Source: Enterococcus crotali
GTDB taxonomy: Bacteria > Bacillota > Bacilli > Lactobacillales > Enterococcaceae
Assembly (NCBI RefSeq): GCF_000633635.1
Contig: NZ_AYPQ01000001.1
Span: 186,424 to 250,423 of the forward strand
Length of the DNA stretch: 64,000 bases
Direction of reading: 5' to 3'
The notes below the pieces were generated by a model, which saw only the letters and a program-made list of their open reading frames with translations, was not told the DNA's origin and made no database searches. Below are positions 53,259 through 64,000 of the stretch, in pieces. The stretch's first letter is position 1, and each line of letters begins with the position of its first letter. Made by a program: the position numbers and the translations under genes.

Positions 53259-53817
53259 ATGAAATTGAAAAAAGGTGTTTTATTTTGTATGGCATTAGTA
53301 GCAGTATTGTTTGCAAGCGTGGCGTACAGTTCAAAGAGTGAGGCCGCTGAATCTTTTGATTTAGATAAAGGTGCAACGTTTACGTTTGATTCTGCTGGTA
53401 ATTGGAAAAATATTTACTCAGGGGTTTTGAGTCTCAAAAATTGGTGACTATACAAGCTACCAATATGTAGATTATTCTGGTCAAGTTCAATATGTAGAAG
53501 CGACAGCTGATTCTCGAAATATTCAAGCAGCATATGTTGTGAAGGATCGGATTTTTGATTTCGTTGGTACCTATTCACCATCTGAGTCATATTTTTCTGA
53601 GTTTACAAAAATTTGGACTTATAGAGTAAATCAAGTAAATGGATTAGCACCTGTGTATATTACAACTGTTTCCATTGAACAAGGGGCTCTTGGAACAACG
53701 TTATCAGTAAAAGCTGATCGTAGCATTGTACCAAATTGGTCTGCGTTACCTAATGTAGAAAATATGTCTAAAGTCATGATTTATCCTGGGCGTCTTTCAT
53801 TAAAAGTCAAAAATTAA
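53259..53817 (+). pseudogene. Small secreted protein of unknown function, frameshifted
   Basis: The signal peptide KGVLFCMALVAVLFASVAYS ends around residue 30 (SEAAES). The frame breaks at the G4 run 53421-53424; one more G gives NIYSGGFESQKIGDYTSYQY and reads on through VQYVEATADSRNIQAAYVVK to the stop at 53817. Restored length is about 186 residues, beta-rich, with no anchor motif, so it is probably released. AAGGAG precedes the ATG. A good terminator follows. The family is not recognised. Confidence 0.7.
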
Positions 53818-53831
53818 CTAGTAGCTCAAAT

Positions 53832-53880
53832 AAAAAGTAGAATTGATTCTCCAGTGTAGGAGAGCAATTCTACTTTTTTT
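53832..53880 (+). terminator. Rho-independent terminator after the secreted protein gene
   Basis: AAAAAGTAGAATTG pairs with CAATTCTACTTTTT, with inner CTCC/GGAG pairing, followed by T residues. It is usable by the convergent hemH gene as well. Confidence 0.87.
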
Positions 53881-53913
53881 ACTGTCAATAACAAGTTTCA
53901 TTTTAAGGTGTAG

Positions 53914-54858
53914 TTAGTATTTGCTTACGAGTTTTTCAAGAATATCAACAAATATCGGATCCCCATTAAATGGATGTAGATAATGGAAATGCTCTCCGCC
54001 ATTCTCCATAAAATAGCCATAATTCTCTTTCTCGATTTCTTCGACTGTTTCTAAACAATCAGCAACAAACCCAGGAGTTAGGATCAAAATGTTTTTAGCT
54101 CCTTGTTTAGGGAGTTCTTTTAAGGTCTGATCCGTTGCGGGTGTCAACCATTCAGCTGGGCCAAATTTTGATTGAAACGTGTTAATGAAAGGAACGTCCC
54201 CGACTAGTTCCATCACAGCTTGAGTCGTTTGTTCACAATGTTCTAAGTAGTGGTCGCCCTTTTCAACATAAGATACCGGAATTCCATGATAAGAGAAAAC
54301 AATCGTATCGATCTTTTTTTCTGATAAAGCGCGTTTGATCTGGTCAGCTAAAGCGTTAATATATAATGGCTCATCGTAAAATGATTGAATAAAACGCAAA
54401 TTCGGAATCACTTCAGCTTTCAAATAAAATTTGGCAACTTCATCGAATATCGGTGCAGTAGTCGTAGTTGAATATTGGGGGTATAAGGGAATAATCGTTA
54501 AATCAGTAACCCCTAAATCTTGCATTTCTTTTAGCACTTCTGGAATCAACGGTTGGCTGTAACTCATAGCATAACGCACGACATGATCAGGAAAGCGGGC
54601 CTGCAATTGTTCAGCTTGAGACTTCGTATAGATGAGAAGTGGAGAACCTGCTTCTTGCCAAATTTGTTGGTACAGAGCAGCGGATTTTTTTGGTCGCGTT
54701 CGTAAAATAATACCATGTAGCACGGGTAACCAAATAAAGCGATTCGTATCAATGACACGTTTATCACCTAAAAAACGTTTGAGATAGGCGCGCACTTCTT
54801 TAGTTTCTGGTTTATCCGGCGTACCAAGATTGACGATGACGATTCCTTTTTTAGACAT
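53914..54858 (-). CDS. hemH: Ferrochelatase (coproporphyrin/protoporphyrin type)
   Basis: 314 residues from the ATG at 54858 with GGGAGG ahead; the frame is open upstream but without a start site. KKGIVIVNLGTPDKPETKEV, FSYHGIPVSYVEKGDHYLEH (catalytic His), PAEWLTPATDQTL and the late VADCLETVEEIEKENYGYF motifs are typical. It inserts Fe2+ into a porphyrin. No other haem synthesis gene is in the window; enterococci generally lack the pathway, so it may act on taken-up porphyrin. Confidence 0.93.
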   Translation of the reverse strand: MSKKGIVIVNLGTPDKPETKEVRAYLKRFLGDKRVIDTNRFIWLPVLHGIILRTRPKKSAALYQQIWQEAGSPLLIYTKSQAEQLQARFPDHVVRYAMSYSQPLIPEVLKEMQDLGVTDLTIIPLYPQYSTTTTAPIFDEVAKFYLKAEVIPNLRFIQSFYDEPLYINALADQIKRALSEKKIDTIVFSYHGIPVSYVEKGDHYLEHCEQTTQAVMELVGDVPFINTFQSKFGPAEWLTPATDQTLKELPKQGAKNILILTPGFVADCLETVEEIEKENYGYFMENGGEHFHYLHPFNGDPIFVDILEKLVSKY

Positions 54859-54879
54859 AAAAAGACCTCCCTTTGGCTG

Positions 54880-54935
54880 GCTGGGACAAAACAATGATTT
54901 TGTTCTAGTCAAATTTTTATTCTGAAATCGTGGTA
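54880..54935. repeat. Decayed single-hairpin copy C of the intergenic repeat
   Basis: GGGACAAAAC pairs with GTTTTGTTC-like GATTTTGTTCTAGTC, followed by TTTATTCTGAAAT, a diverged form of the ATTCGGATT linker of copies A and B. The second hairpin is not recognisable. Confidence 0.4.
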
Positions 54936-55077
54936 AATTATCTCACATATGACATGGAAAATCAAAAAACATTTTATTTTAGCTTGAGACTTCTGATTCA
55001 GATTGCAGTTGTGAAAAGGATATGGAATAATTGAGTCAGTAGGAGTAGAAAATAAAAATAGGTATTGGGGTTAAACA

Positions 55078-56694
55078 ATGAAGAAAGACTATATGAAAAG
55101 ACAACTACAAAGAATCAGCGAAGGCATTTTTATTCTGTTGGTCTTAATAGCGGTTATAGGCTATTTACCAAAAGAGGCGAAAGCAGACAGTTTTTTTGTT
55201 GATGATCAGGCACAGCTTTTATCTGAACAAACAAAAGAATTGATCATCCAAGCTAATGAGCAAGAATTTCAACAACTGACAGGAGCACCTCAATTTGTTG
55301 TGAAAACAATCAAACGATTACCCAAAGCACAGACTATTGAAACTTACGCTGTAGAGTCCTTTGAAGACCTGGGAATCGGGCGTAAGGACCTAGATAATGG
55401 TTTTCTTTTTGTTTTAGCACTGGAGGATCGGAAATACCGCTTAGAAGTAGGCTATGGGGTAGAGGACATCATCACGGATGGTATGAAACGAGACATCGTG
55501 CCAGTCGAGGTGGAGGACCTTTTCAGAGCTGAAAAATACGATGAAGGAATTAGTAGAGTCAGCCAAAATGTTATAGATACAGTGAAGCAAAGGTATGGAA
55601 ATTACGAACTTTCTAAACAGGAAGTAACAGAAGTGAAGAAACAAGCGAGTACAAATCAACAGCCGCATAGAAGTCTATTTGATTCAATCGTTTTAGTGTT
55701 AAAATGGGGCTTTTATTTTATTGTATTTGTTATAATATTGCTCGTGATCTATTATGGCTCAATTTATTTAATAAAAAATGATGCGAAACAGAGTTCATTT
55801 TTTAAACCATTACGCGATAAAAAAGTGTTCATTGCAAGTGATTCAAAAAAAGTATCATTTTTCGAAAAAATCGATGGTAGCTATTTAATCCCAATGTTCT
55901 TTGCTCATTTCAATCGGTACGAACGATTGAACAAGAAAATAGCGCAATGCTTTTTTGAAGATACTATAATTGATTTAGGCAGAAAAATGAATAAGCGTAA
56001 TCTTGAGCGAGTTCCACAGATAAACAGGCAAACTTATTTTGAAATGTCTATCGAACTCGCTGCGCCACTTTGGCCAGACTATTATCAAGTAACTCGAAAT
56101 AGCTTATTTGATCGAATACAATTAGAACAGGCCAATGAGCAACTCAAAACACAGCTTATGGAAAATCATGAAGAGATGAAGCAGTTATTGGAAAATTTTT
56201 TGATTGCTCGACAAAATACGGCGAAAGCAAAAAATCTTGTTCAAAAATTCGTTAAAAAACAAACATTAAAGAAGGCTAAACAAGAAGAATTGTTGATTAT
56301 GCTGACACTCTATTTTCTATTAGCGAAAGAAAATACATTGGCAAGCGACTTCTCAGAAAAATTGACAGGCAAGCTATCGGATCAAATTCCAAAAGCCTAC
56401 AAAAAGGCCAAAAAGAGAAGCCGTTATATTGATACTTCTTCTTATAAAGAGGTGAGTAAAGAGATCTACGATATGCTTTTTATCACAGAACTTTCAGGCG
56501 TAGAGGTAAAAAAATATAAAAAGATGAATCATTTAGGAATGATGATCTATCTTGATTTACTGATTAGGATATTATTAAGTGGCTCAACTTCCAATTATAA
56601 CGGTTCAAGTTCTGGTTCAAGCTCCAGTTCTAGTAGCGGTTCTACGGGAGGAGGAGGTTCATCAGGTGGTGGTGGATTTTCAGGCGGCTGGTAG
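55078..56694 (+). CDS. TPM-domain membrane protein with Gly/Ser-rich tail (YgcG-like)
   Basis: 538 residues. A hydrophobic N-terminal segment (IFILLVLIAVIGYLP) serves as signal or anchor. A TPM phosphatase domain follows at about 40-170 (FVDDQAQLLSEQTKELIIQA, VESFEDLGIGRKDLDNGFLF, RLEVGYGVEDIITDGM), then a second membrane segment near 210-232, a long helical cytosolic-type region, and a tail of Ser then Gly repeats ending GGGFSGGW. Such tails are usual in the family. The role is unknown; membrane protein quality control or photosystem-repair-type functions are known only for distant relatives. Confidence 0.82.
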   Translation: MKKDYMKRQLQRISEGIFILLVLIAVIGYLPKEAKADSFFVDDQAQLLSEQTKELIIQANEQEFQQLTGAPQFVVKTIKRLPKAQTIETYAVESFEDLGIGRKDLDNGFLFVLALEDRKYRLEVGYGVEDIITDGMKRDIVPVEVEDLFRAEKYDEGISRVSQNVIDTVKQRYGNYELSKQEVTEVKKQASTNQQPHRSLFDSIVLVLKWGFYFIVFVIILLVIYYGSIYLIKNDAKQSSFFKPLRDKKVFIASDSKKVSFFEKIDGSYLIPMFFAHFNRYERLNKKIAQCFFEDTIIDLGRKMNKRNLERVPQINRQTYFEMSIELAAPLWPDYYQVTRNSLFDRIQLEQANEQLKTQLMENHEEMKQLLENFLIARQNTAKAKNLVQKFVKKQTLKKAKQEELLIMLTLYFLLAKENTLASDFSEKLTGKLSDQIPKAYKKAKKRSRYIDTSSYKEVSKEIYDMLFITELSGVEVKKYKKMNHLGMMIYLDLLIRILLSGSTSNYNGSSSGSSSSSSSGSTGGGGSSGGGGFSGGW

Positions 56695-56825
56695 ATGTAG
56701 GTAATATTCAAAAATCAATCTGTGCGGTTAAATCAAAAGTAGGCGCCATTTTAGAAAGATTCTAATTAAGTCCATATTTTCACAAAGAAAACCTAGATTA
56801 AATAAGAATTATTCTAGTAAAGAGA

Positions 56826-56867
56826 TTGCTTATCATTCTCAATTAGGATAAAATGAATGAGAACGAT
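56826..56867 (+). promoter_or_regulatory. suf promoter with flanking inverted repeat
   Basis: TTGCTT (56826-56831), a 17-base spacer and TAAAAT (56849-56854). The inverted repeat ATCATTCTCA (56832-56841) and TGAGAACGAT (56858-56867; 9 of 10 positions) brackets the -10, so a bound regulator would cover the promoter. The half-site resembles Fur/PerR-type boxes; this is inference. Confidence 0.6.
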
Positions 56868-56900
56868 AAAATAATTATTTTAAGTTGGAGGGAATTGTAC

Positions 56901-57671
56901 ATGTCCGTTTTAGAAATTAAAAATTTACACGTATCAATCGAAGATAAAAAGATTTTAAAAGGGGTTAACCTGACGATGAAAACAGGTGAAATCCACGCAA
57001 TCATGGGGCCAAACGGAACTGGTAAATCGACCTTATCTGCGGCGATCATGGGAAATCCTAATTACGAAGTCACAGAAGGCGAAATCTTGTTTGACGGAGA
57101 AAATGTCTTAGAACTTGAAGTGGACGAACGTGCTCGTTTAGGTCTATTCCTTGCCATGCAATACCCAAGTGAAATTCCAGGAATCACAAATGCTGAATTT
57201 ATGCGTGCGGCAATCAACGCCAAACGTGATGAAGACGACAAAATTTCAGTCATGGAATTCATCAAAAAATTAGATAAAAAAATGGATTTACTAAATATGC
57301 CAGAAGAAATGGCTGAACGTTACTTAAACGAAGGCTTCTCTGGTGGAGAAAAGAAACGGAACGAAATCCTACAATTATTGATGTTGGAACCAACATTTGC
57401 GATTCTAGATGAAATCGATTCTGGTCTAGATATCGATGCTTTGAAAGTCGTATCAAAAGGCGTAAACGAAATGCGTGGCGAAAACTTTGGCGCGTTGATC
57501 ATCACTCACTACCAACGTCTATTGAACTACATCACACCAGATGTGGTGCATATCATGATGGAAGGCCGTGTGGTTAAAACTGGCGGTGCAGAACTTGCAA
57601 AACGTTTAGAAGCAGAAGGCTATGCTGGAATCAGCCAAGAATTAGGTATCGAATACAAAGAAGAAGCATAA
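56901..57671 (+). CDS. sufC: Fe-S assembly ATPase SufC
   Basis: 256 residues from the ATG at 56901 (TTGGAGGG ahead); the upstream ATG at 56853 lies in the promoter. Walker A IMGPNGTGKSTLSAAIMG, signature GFSGGEKKRNEILQLLML and Walker B AILDEIDSGLDIDAL are exact SufC features. It drives conformational change in the SufBCD scaffold. First gene of sufCDSUB. Confidence 0.97.
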   Translation: MSVLEIKNLHVSIEDKKILKGVNLTMKTGEIHAIMGPNGTGKSTLSAAIMGNPNYEVTEGEILFDGENVLELEVDERARLGLFLAMQYPSEIPGITNAEFMRAAINAKRDEDDKISVMEFIKKLDKKMDLLNMPEEMAERYLNEGFSGGEKKRNEILQLLMLEPTFAILDEIDSGLDIDALKVVSKGVNEMRGENFGALIITHYQRLLNYITPDVVHIMMEGRVVKTGGAELAKRLEAEGYAGISQELGIEYKEEA

Positions 57672-57685
57672 GGAGGACAAGATAA

Positions 57686-60658
<2,973 letters not shown>

Positions 60659-60732
60659 AAAATTAGTGAGAAATCAAATAACTCGAAACTAATCGTTTGA
60701 TTCTCAACCTAAGAAAGTGAGCGTGAGATAAT

Positions 60733-62127
60733 TTGAGTACTGTACCTGAGTTAGAAGAATATCAATTTGGTTTCCATGATGATGTGAAACCAATTTTCAG
60801 TACGGGAAATGGACTAACAGAGGAAGTCGTTAGAGAAATTTCACGTAAGAAAGAAGAACCAGAATGGATGTTAGAGTTCCGACTGAAATCATTGGAACAA
60901 TTCAACAAAATGGCTATGCAAGAATGGGGACCTGATTTATCTGATATCGATTTTGAAAAAATCAAATATTTCCAAAGAGCTAGTGACAAACCCGCTCGTG
61001 ATTGGGATGATGTACCAGATAAAATCAAAGAAACGTTTGAAAGAATCGGAATTCCAGAAGCAGAACGTGCGTATCTAGCTGGAGCTTCAGCGCAATATGA
61101 ATCAGAAGTGGTTTACCACAACATGAAAGAAGAATTCCAAAAATTAGGAATCATCTTTACAGATACAGATTCAGCGTTGAAAGAATACCCAGATATATTC
61201 AAAAAATACTTCGCAAAATTAGTCCCACCAACAGATAACAAATTAGCTGCATTAAACTCAGCAGTTTGGTCTGGTGGAACGTTTATCTATGTGCCAAAAG
61301 GGGTTCGTGTGGATGTCCCATTACAAACATACTTCCGAATCAATGCGGAAAACACAGGACAATTTGAACGTACGCTGATCATTGTGGATGAAGGCGCAAG
61401 TGTTCACTACGTAGAAGGCTGTACAGCGCCTACGTATACAAGCAATAGCTTACACGCAGCGATCGTTGAGATCTTTACTCATAAAGATGCCTATACACGT
61501 TATACAACGATCCAAAACTGGTCTGATAACGTTTATAACTTGGTAACAAAACGTGCTAAAGCTTATGAAGGTGCCACTGTTGAGTGGATCGATGGAAACT
61601 TAGGGGCTAAAACAACGATGAAATACCCAAGTGTTTATCTTGATGGAAAAGGTGCTCGCGGTACAATGCTTTCGATTGCATTTGCTGGGGAAAACCAAAT
61701 TCAAGATACAGGGGCGAAAATGATTCATAATGCACCAAACACTTCAAGTTCGATCGTTTCTAAATCAATTGCGAAAGACGGCGGTGAAGTGAATTACCGT
61801 GGTCAAGTAACGTTTGGGAAAGATAGTGCTGGCTCGATTTCACATATTGAGTGTGATACGATCATTATGGATGACAAATCGAAATCTGATACGATTCCGT
61901 TTAATGAGATTCATAACAGTCAAGTAGCGTTGGAGCATGAAGCGAAAGTTTCGAAAATTTCGGAAGAGCAGCTTTATTACTTGATGAGTCGTGGGTTGAC
62001 TGAGGTTGAAGCGACTGAGATGATCGTTATGGGATTTGTGGAGCCGTTTACGAAGGAATTACCGATGGAGTATGCGGTTGAACTTAATAGATTGATTTCC
62101 TATGAGATGGAAGGGTCAGTTGGATAA
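60733..62127 (+). CDS. sufB: Fe-S assembly scaffold protein SufB
   Basis: 464 residues from a TTG start. SufB signatures are [60 protein letters not shown] and [20 protein letters not shown], with the final [10 protein letters not shown]-like [18 protein letters not shown]. It is the main scaffold, with SufC and SufD. A 74-base gap with no clear hairpin separates it from sufU. Confidence 0.96.
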   Translation: MSTVPELEEYQFGFHDDVKPIFSTGNGLTEEVVREISRKKEEPEWMLEFRLKSLEQFNKMAMQEWGPDLSDIDFEKIKYFQRASDKPARDWDDVPDKIKETFERIGIPEAERAYLAGASAQYESEVVYHNMKEEFQKLGIIFTDTDSALKEYPDIFKKYFAKLVPPTDNKLAALNSAVWSGGTFIYVPKGVRVDVPLQTYFRINAENTGQFERTLIIVDEGASVHYVEGCTAPTYTSNSLHAAIVEIFTHKDAYTRYTTIQNWSDNVYNLVTKRAKAYEGATVEWIDGNLGAKTTMKYPSVYLDGKGARGTMLSIAFAGENQIQDTGAKMIHNAPNTSSSIVSKSIAKDGGEVNYRGQVTFGKDSAGSISHIECDTIIMDDKSKSDTIPFNEIHNSQVALEHEAKVSKISEEQLYYLMSRGLTEVEATEMIVMGFVEPFTKELPMEYAVELNRLISYEMEGSVG

Positions 62128-62139
62128 TACTTTATATAG

Positions 62140-62176
62140 GCTAGAAACACTAGTATAACAGTGTTTCTAGCTTTTT
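62140..62176 (+). terminator. Rho-independent terminator of the suf operon
   Basis: GCTAGAAACACT pairs with GTGTTTCTAGC across a short loop, followed by TTTTT. Confidence 0.88.
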
Positions 62177-62203
62177 CTATTTGCTGAAAATCATTTTGAT
62201 GTA

Positions 62204-62422
62204 ATGGACGAAGAGAATAAGCTGATCCAAGTCAAAATGAAGCAACAGAAAACGAAAAATAGAAGTGCATTTTTAATAGAAAGAAGCATTGACGGTTATG
62301 TTGTTGTAATTGATGATTGCCATGTGAAAAAACGCATCTTTTTGATTAATAAAATCAATCGTGTTGGAAAAAATAGCTCTAATCAAATCTTTCATAATGA
62401 AATTACTTTGCTTAAAAAATAA
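62204..62422 (+). CDS. Small basic ORF of unknown function
   Basis: 72 codons (MDEENKLIQVKMKQQKTKNR, FLIERSIDGYVVVIDDCHVK). No recognisable ribosome site precedes the ATG and no family is recognised. It may be a remnant; the gap between the suf terminator and the next gene otherwise holds nothing. Confidence 0.3.
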   Translation: MDEENKLIQVKMKQQKTKNRSAFLIERSIDGYVVVIDDCHVKKRIFLINKINRVGKNSSNQIFHNEITLLKK

Positions 62423-62497
62423 GTTGCAGATTTTTTAGCAATACAAAAATCTATTATAGAGAAATAGAGGAAATGTTGCATCATATAACATTATAAA

Positions 62498-62543
62498 AGA
62501 AGCCAACAGTCATAATGTTTTCCTAAAATCACTGTTGACTTCT
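62498..62543. terminator. Hairpin between the small ORF and the convergent minus-strand gene
   Basis: AGAAGCCAACAGT pairs with ACTGTTGACTTCT with one mismatch. Flanking A- and T-rich tracts suit termination from either side. Confidence 0.6.
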
Positions 62544-62599
62544 CTTATTTGGCATGTGCTTTTGTTAGTATACGGGAACTCACAAAATAGCAATTAAAA

Positions 62600-62911
62600 T
62601 CATTTCGAGCATTTGACCTTTTCTTTTTTCATTAATTGGCCCAGTTGTGTTTCTAATCGGTCAATACAGGTTGAGAAATCATCCATAAATGAACCAAAAA
62701 TTTGAGATATGGAGTAGTAATCTCTGGCAATTTTTTTCTTGTCTAGTGGTAGTTTTCGGTTTGCAAAGTGTTTATCGACTATTTCTAATATTTCTGTCCA
62801 TGATTCAAGCTGTTCGAGGGTGTCTTTCATCGCATACATGTCTTGGTAGGACACTTGTTTGATGGGTTGCTTGTTATTGGTTGTTAAAACAGTTGCTTTA
62901 TTCTCTATCAT
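62600..62911 (-). CDS. Small helical protein divergent from an XRE regulator
   Basis: 103 residues, mainly helical and charged (YAMKDTLEQLESWTEILEIV, KIARDYYSISQIFGSFMDDF). No known motif. GAAAGGAT precedes the start. It is divergent from the XRE gene, and the 100-base space between them has two operator-like repeats, so both are probably controlled by that regulator. Layout resembles small phage-type or accessory two-gene modules. Confidence 0.62.
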   Translation of the reverse strand: MIENKATVLTTNNKQPIKQVSYQDMYAMKDTLEQLESWTEILEIVDKHFANRKLPLDKKKIARDYYSISQIFGSFMDDFSTCIDRLETQLGQLMKKEKVKCSK

Positions 62912-62951
62912 AATTTGTTAATCCTTTCTATAATTGTTTGTATATCAATAA

Positions 62952-62993
62952 TATCTGTATTGCAGATAAATGTCAACATCTTTATTACAGATA
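62952..62993. promoter_or_regulatory. Twin operator-like inverted repeats between divergent genes
   Basis: TATCTGTATTGCAGATA (62952-62968) is a 6-base-arm palindrome. ATCTTTATTACAGAT (62978-62992) is a second, weaker copy with the same spacing of arms. Their centres lie 25 bases apart, in the middle of the divergent promoter region. They are likely sites for the XRE protein. Confidence 0.6.
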
Positions 62994-63012
62994 TTTATAA
63001 TGGAGTTGGGTG

Positions 63013-63237
63013 ATGAAGATGAAATATGTAAATATTAGATCGATAAGAGAAGATAATGATATAACACAACAAGAAATGGCAAAATTGTTGAATGTGTCAC
63101 AAAATACTTATTCTCAATATGAAACTGGAAAAATAGAATGGACGGCCAGTACTCTAATTAAAATAGCCGATTATTTTGATGTGAGTATTGATTATCTGCT
63201 TGATAGAACGAAGAATAAAAGCGTGTATAAAAAATAA
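63013..63237 (+). CDS. XRE-family helix-turn-helix regulator
   Basis: 74 residues. RSIREDNDITQQEMAKLLNV and SQNTYSQYETGKIEWTASTL form a Cro/C1-type helix-turn-helix, then IADYFDVSIDYLLDRTKNKS. No effector or dimer domain follows. The ATG at 63013 has GGAG seven bases ahead; an in-frame ATG lies at 63019. It probably represses itself and the divergent gene through the twin palindromes. Confidence 0.88.
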   Translation: MKMKYVNIRSIREDNDITQQEMAKLLNVSQNTYSQYETGKIEWTASTLIKIADYFDVSIDYLLDRTKNKSVYKK

Positions 63238-63434
63238 ATTTTCTCCTGTAAGCAAAACAGCGGCTCTGGGTGATTATCTCACGTTTTATTAAACAGGGGA
63301 AATGGACAAAAATCGTAACACTAGTTTGATAAAATCTATGCACGAAATAAAATGAGCAACGACTTGTTGTGTATGATATACTGGTCATTGAGAAGAGAAC
63401 AGGATTAAATTTACTATATTGGAGAGAACTGTAT

Positions 63435-64000
63435 ATGGCGACAACTATTGAAGTAAACAAACAAAGTGTAAAGCAGTTGCTTGAATCTGGAAAAAAACAA
63501 AGATTTGTTATACCAGAATATCAAAGATCCTACGCTTGGACAGATGAACAAATTCAAGTCTTATTTGACGATTTGGTAGAATACACAGAAGAGAATTTGG
63601 ACTATGCGAAAGATGGTACTGGTCACACTAAAAATAAGCACGAAAGTACGTATTTTTTAGGGACTATCGTATCTTATGAAAATGATAGAAATGAACAAGA
63701 AATCATTGACGGCCAACAACGAATCACGTCGCTGTTTCTTTTGTTGCGTGCGCTTTATACTAAATTGAAAAGTATGGCTGAAACACCAGAAGTTAAAAAT
63801 TTTAAGACACAGATTGAAGCTTGTCTTTGGGAACAGGATGAACTGACTGCTGAAGTAGATTATGAAAAAACATTGATTGTTTCAAAAGTAATGGGGGACG
63901 CAGGCAATGAAGTTTTTTCTTCTATCTTAATCACAGGAAAAACAGAAAAGCAGGCAAAAGACAACTATTCGTTAAACTATGAGCTGTTTGTAGAACTGAT
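63435..64000 (+). CDS. DUF262-family protein, truncated by the window end
   Basis: 188 codons visible from the ATG at 63435 (TTGGAGAGAAC ahead). FVIPEYQRSYAWTDEQIQVL and the EIIDGQQRITSLFLLLRALY motif are hallmarks of DUF262, the ParB/Srx-like NTPase domain of GmrS/GmrD-type modification-dependent restriction and related phage-defence proteins. The C-terminal part (DUF1524 HNH nuclease in fused forms) lies beyond the window. It follows the XRE gene by about 200 bases. Confidence 0.82.
   Translation, partial: MATTIEVNKQSVKQLLESGKKQRFVIPEYQRSYAWTDEQIQVLFDDLVEYTEENLDYAKDGTGHTKNKHESTYFLGTIVSYENDRNEQEIIDGQQRITSLFLLLRALYTKLKSMAETPEVKNFKTQIEACLWEQDELTAEVDYEKTLIVSKVMGDAGNEVFSSILITGKTEKQAKDNYSLNYELFVEL

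Overview
The window looks like chromosome of a low-GC Firmicute, most likely an Enterococcus related to E. faecalis. This rests on the orphan-SelD selenium-dependent molybdenum hydroxylase cluster, the tdk-prfA-prmC-sua5-glyA-upp block with a fumarate-reductase-like lipoprotein beside it, the suf operon order C-D-S-U-B, strong AGGAGG-type ribosome binding sites, and intergenic two-hairpin repeats of a kind I associate with enterococci. Species cannot be fixed by eye.

0-24 kb: one long accessory-metabolism island for anaerobic purine use. It starts inside a YgeW-type carbamoyltransferase, then carbamate kinase, RidA, a xanthine/uracil-type permease, a THEP1-like NTPase, a ModE-type regulator, XdhC, a FecBCD-type ABC importer (probably for molybdate), the selenium-dependent xanthine dehydrogenase, and the maturation set MocA, cysteine-desulfurase-like enzyme, SelD, YedF, DUF3343, YqeC and YqeB. 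A second operon encodes flavodoxin, an Nfn/Sud-like two-subunit flavoprotein and a pyruvate:flavodoxin oxidoreductase. It shares an unusual promoter box with the xanthine dehydrogenase gene, so the two are probably co-regulated. 24-30 kb: nucleoside phosphorylase, GntR regulator, class II aldolase, MtnA-type isomerase, nucleoside transporter and purine permease, which together read as a salvage route for 5'-deoxyadenosine / methylthioadenosine (DHAP shunt).

30-38 kb: KtrB-like K+ channel subunit, a secreted flavoprotein reductase, a decayed CAP-domain protein, then a compact four-gene operon: Csa1/DUF576 lipoprotein, GHSLGG lipase with a helical C-terminus, and two small helical proteins. This matches the type VII-secreted lipase toxin / lipoprotein immunity / partner layout described in staphylococci (TslA-TilA-TlaA) and is the most interesting find here. 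38-45 kb: housekeeping genes and tRNA-Thr. 45-48 kb: LPXTG-type MucBP surface protein, small orphan genes and two broken minus-strand reading frames.

48-64 kb: RodA/FtsW, ArsC-like protein, GcvH, a methionine-type T-box ahead of metNIQ, a small secreted protein, an orphan ferrochelatase, a TPM-domain protein, sufCDSUB behind a promoter with an inverted repeat, then a divergent small gene / XRE regulator pair with twin operators and the start of a DUF262 protein cut by the window end.

A striking property of the sequence is that at least eleven, probably twelve, reading-frame breaks are each explained by loss of one base, usually from a homopolymer or doubled base. Nine otherwise convincing genes are affected. 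This looks more like assembly or sequencing error than real decay, except for the CAP-domain gene at 34-35 kb, which carries true in-frame stops.
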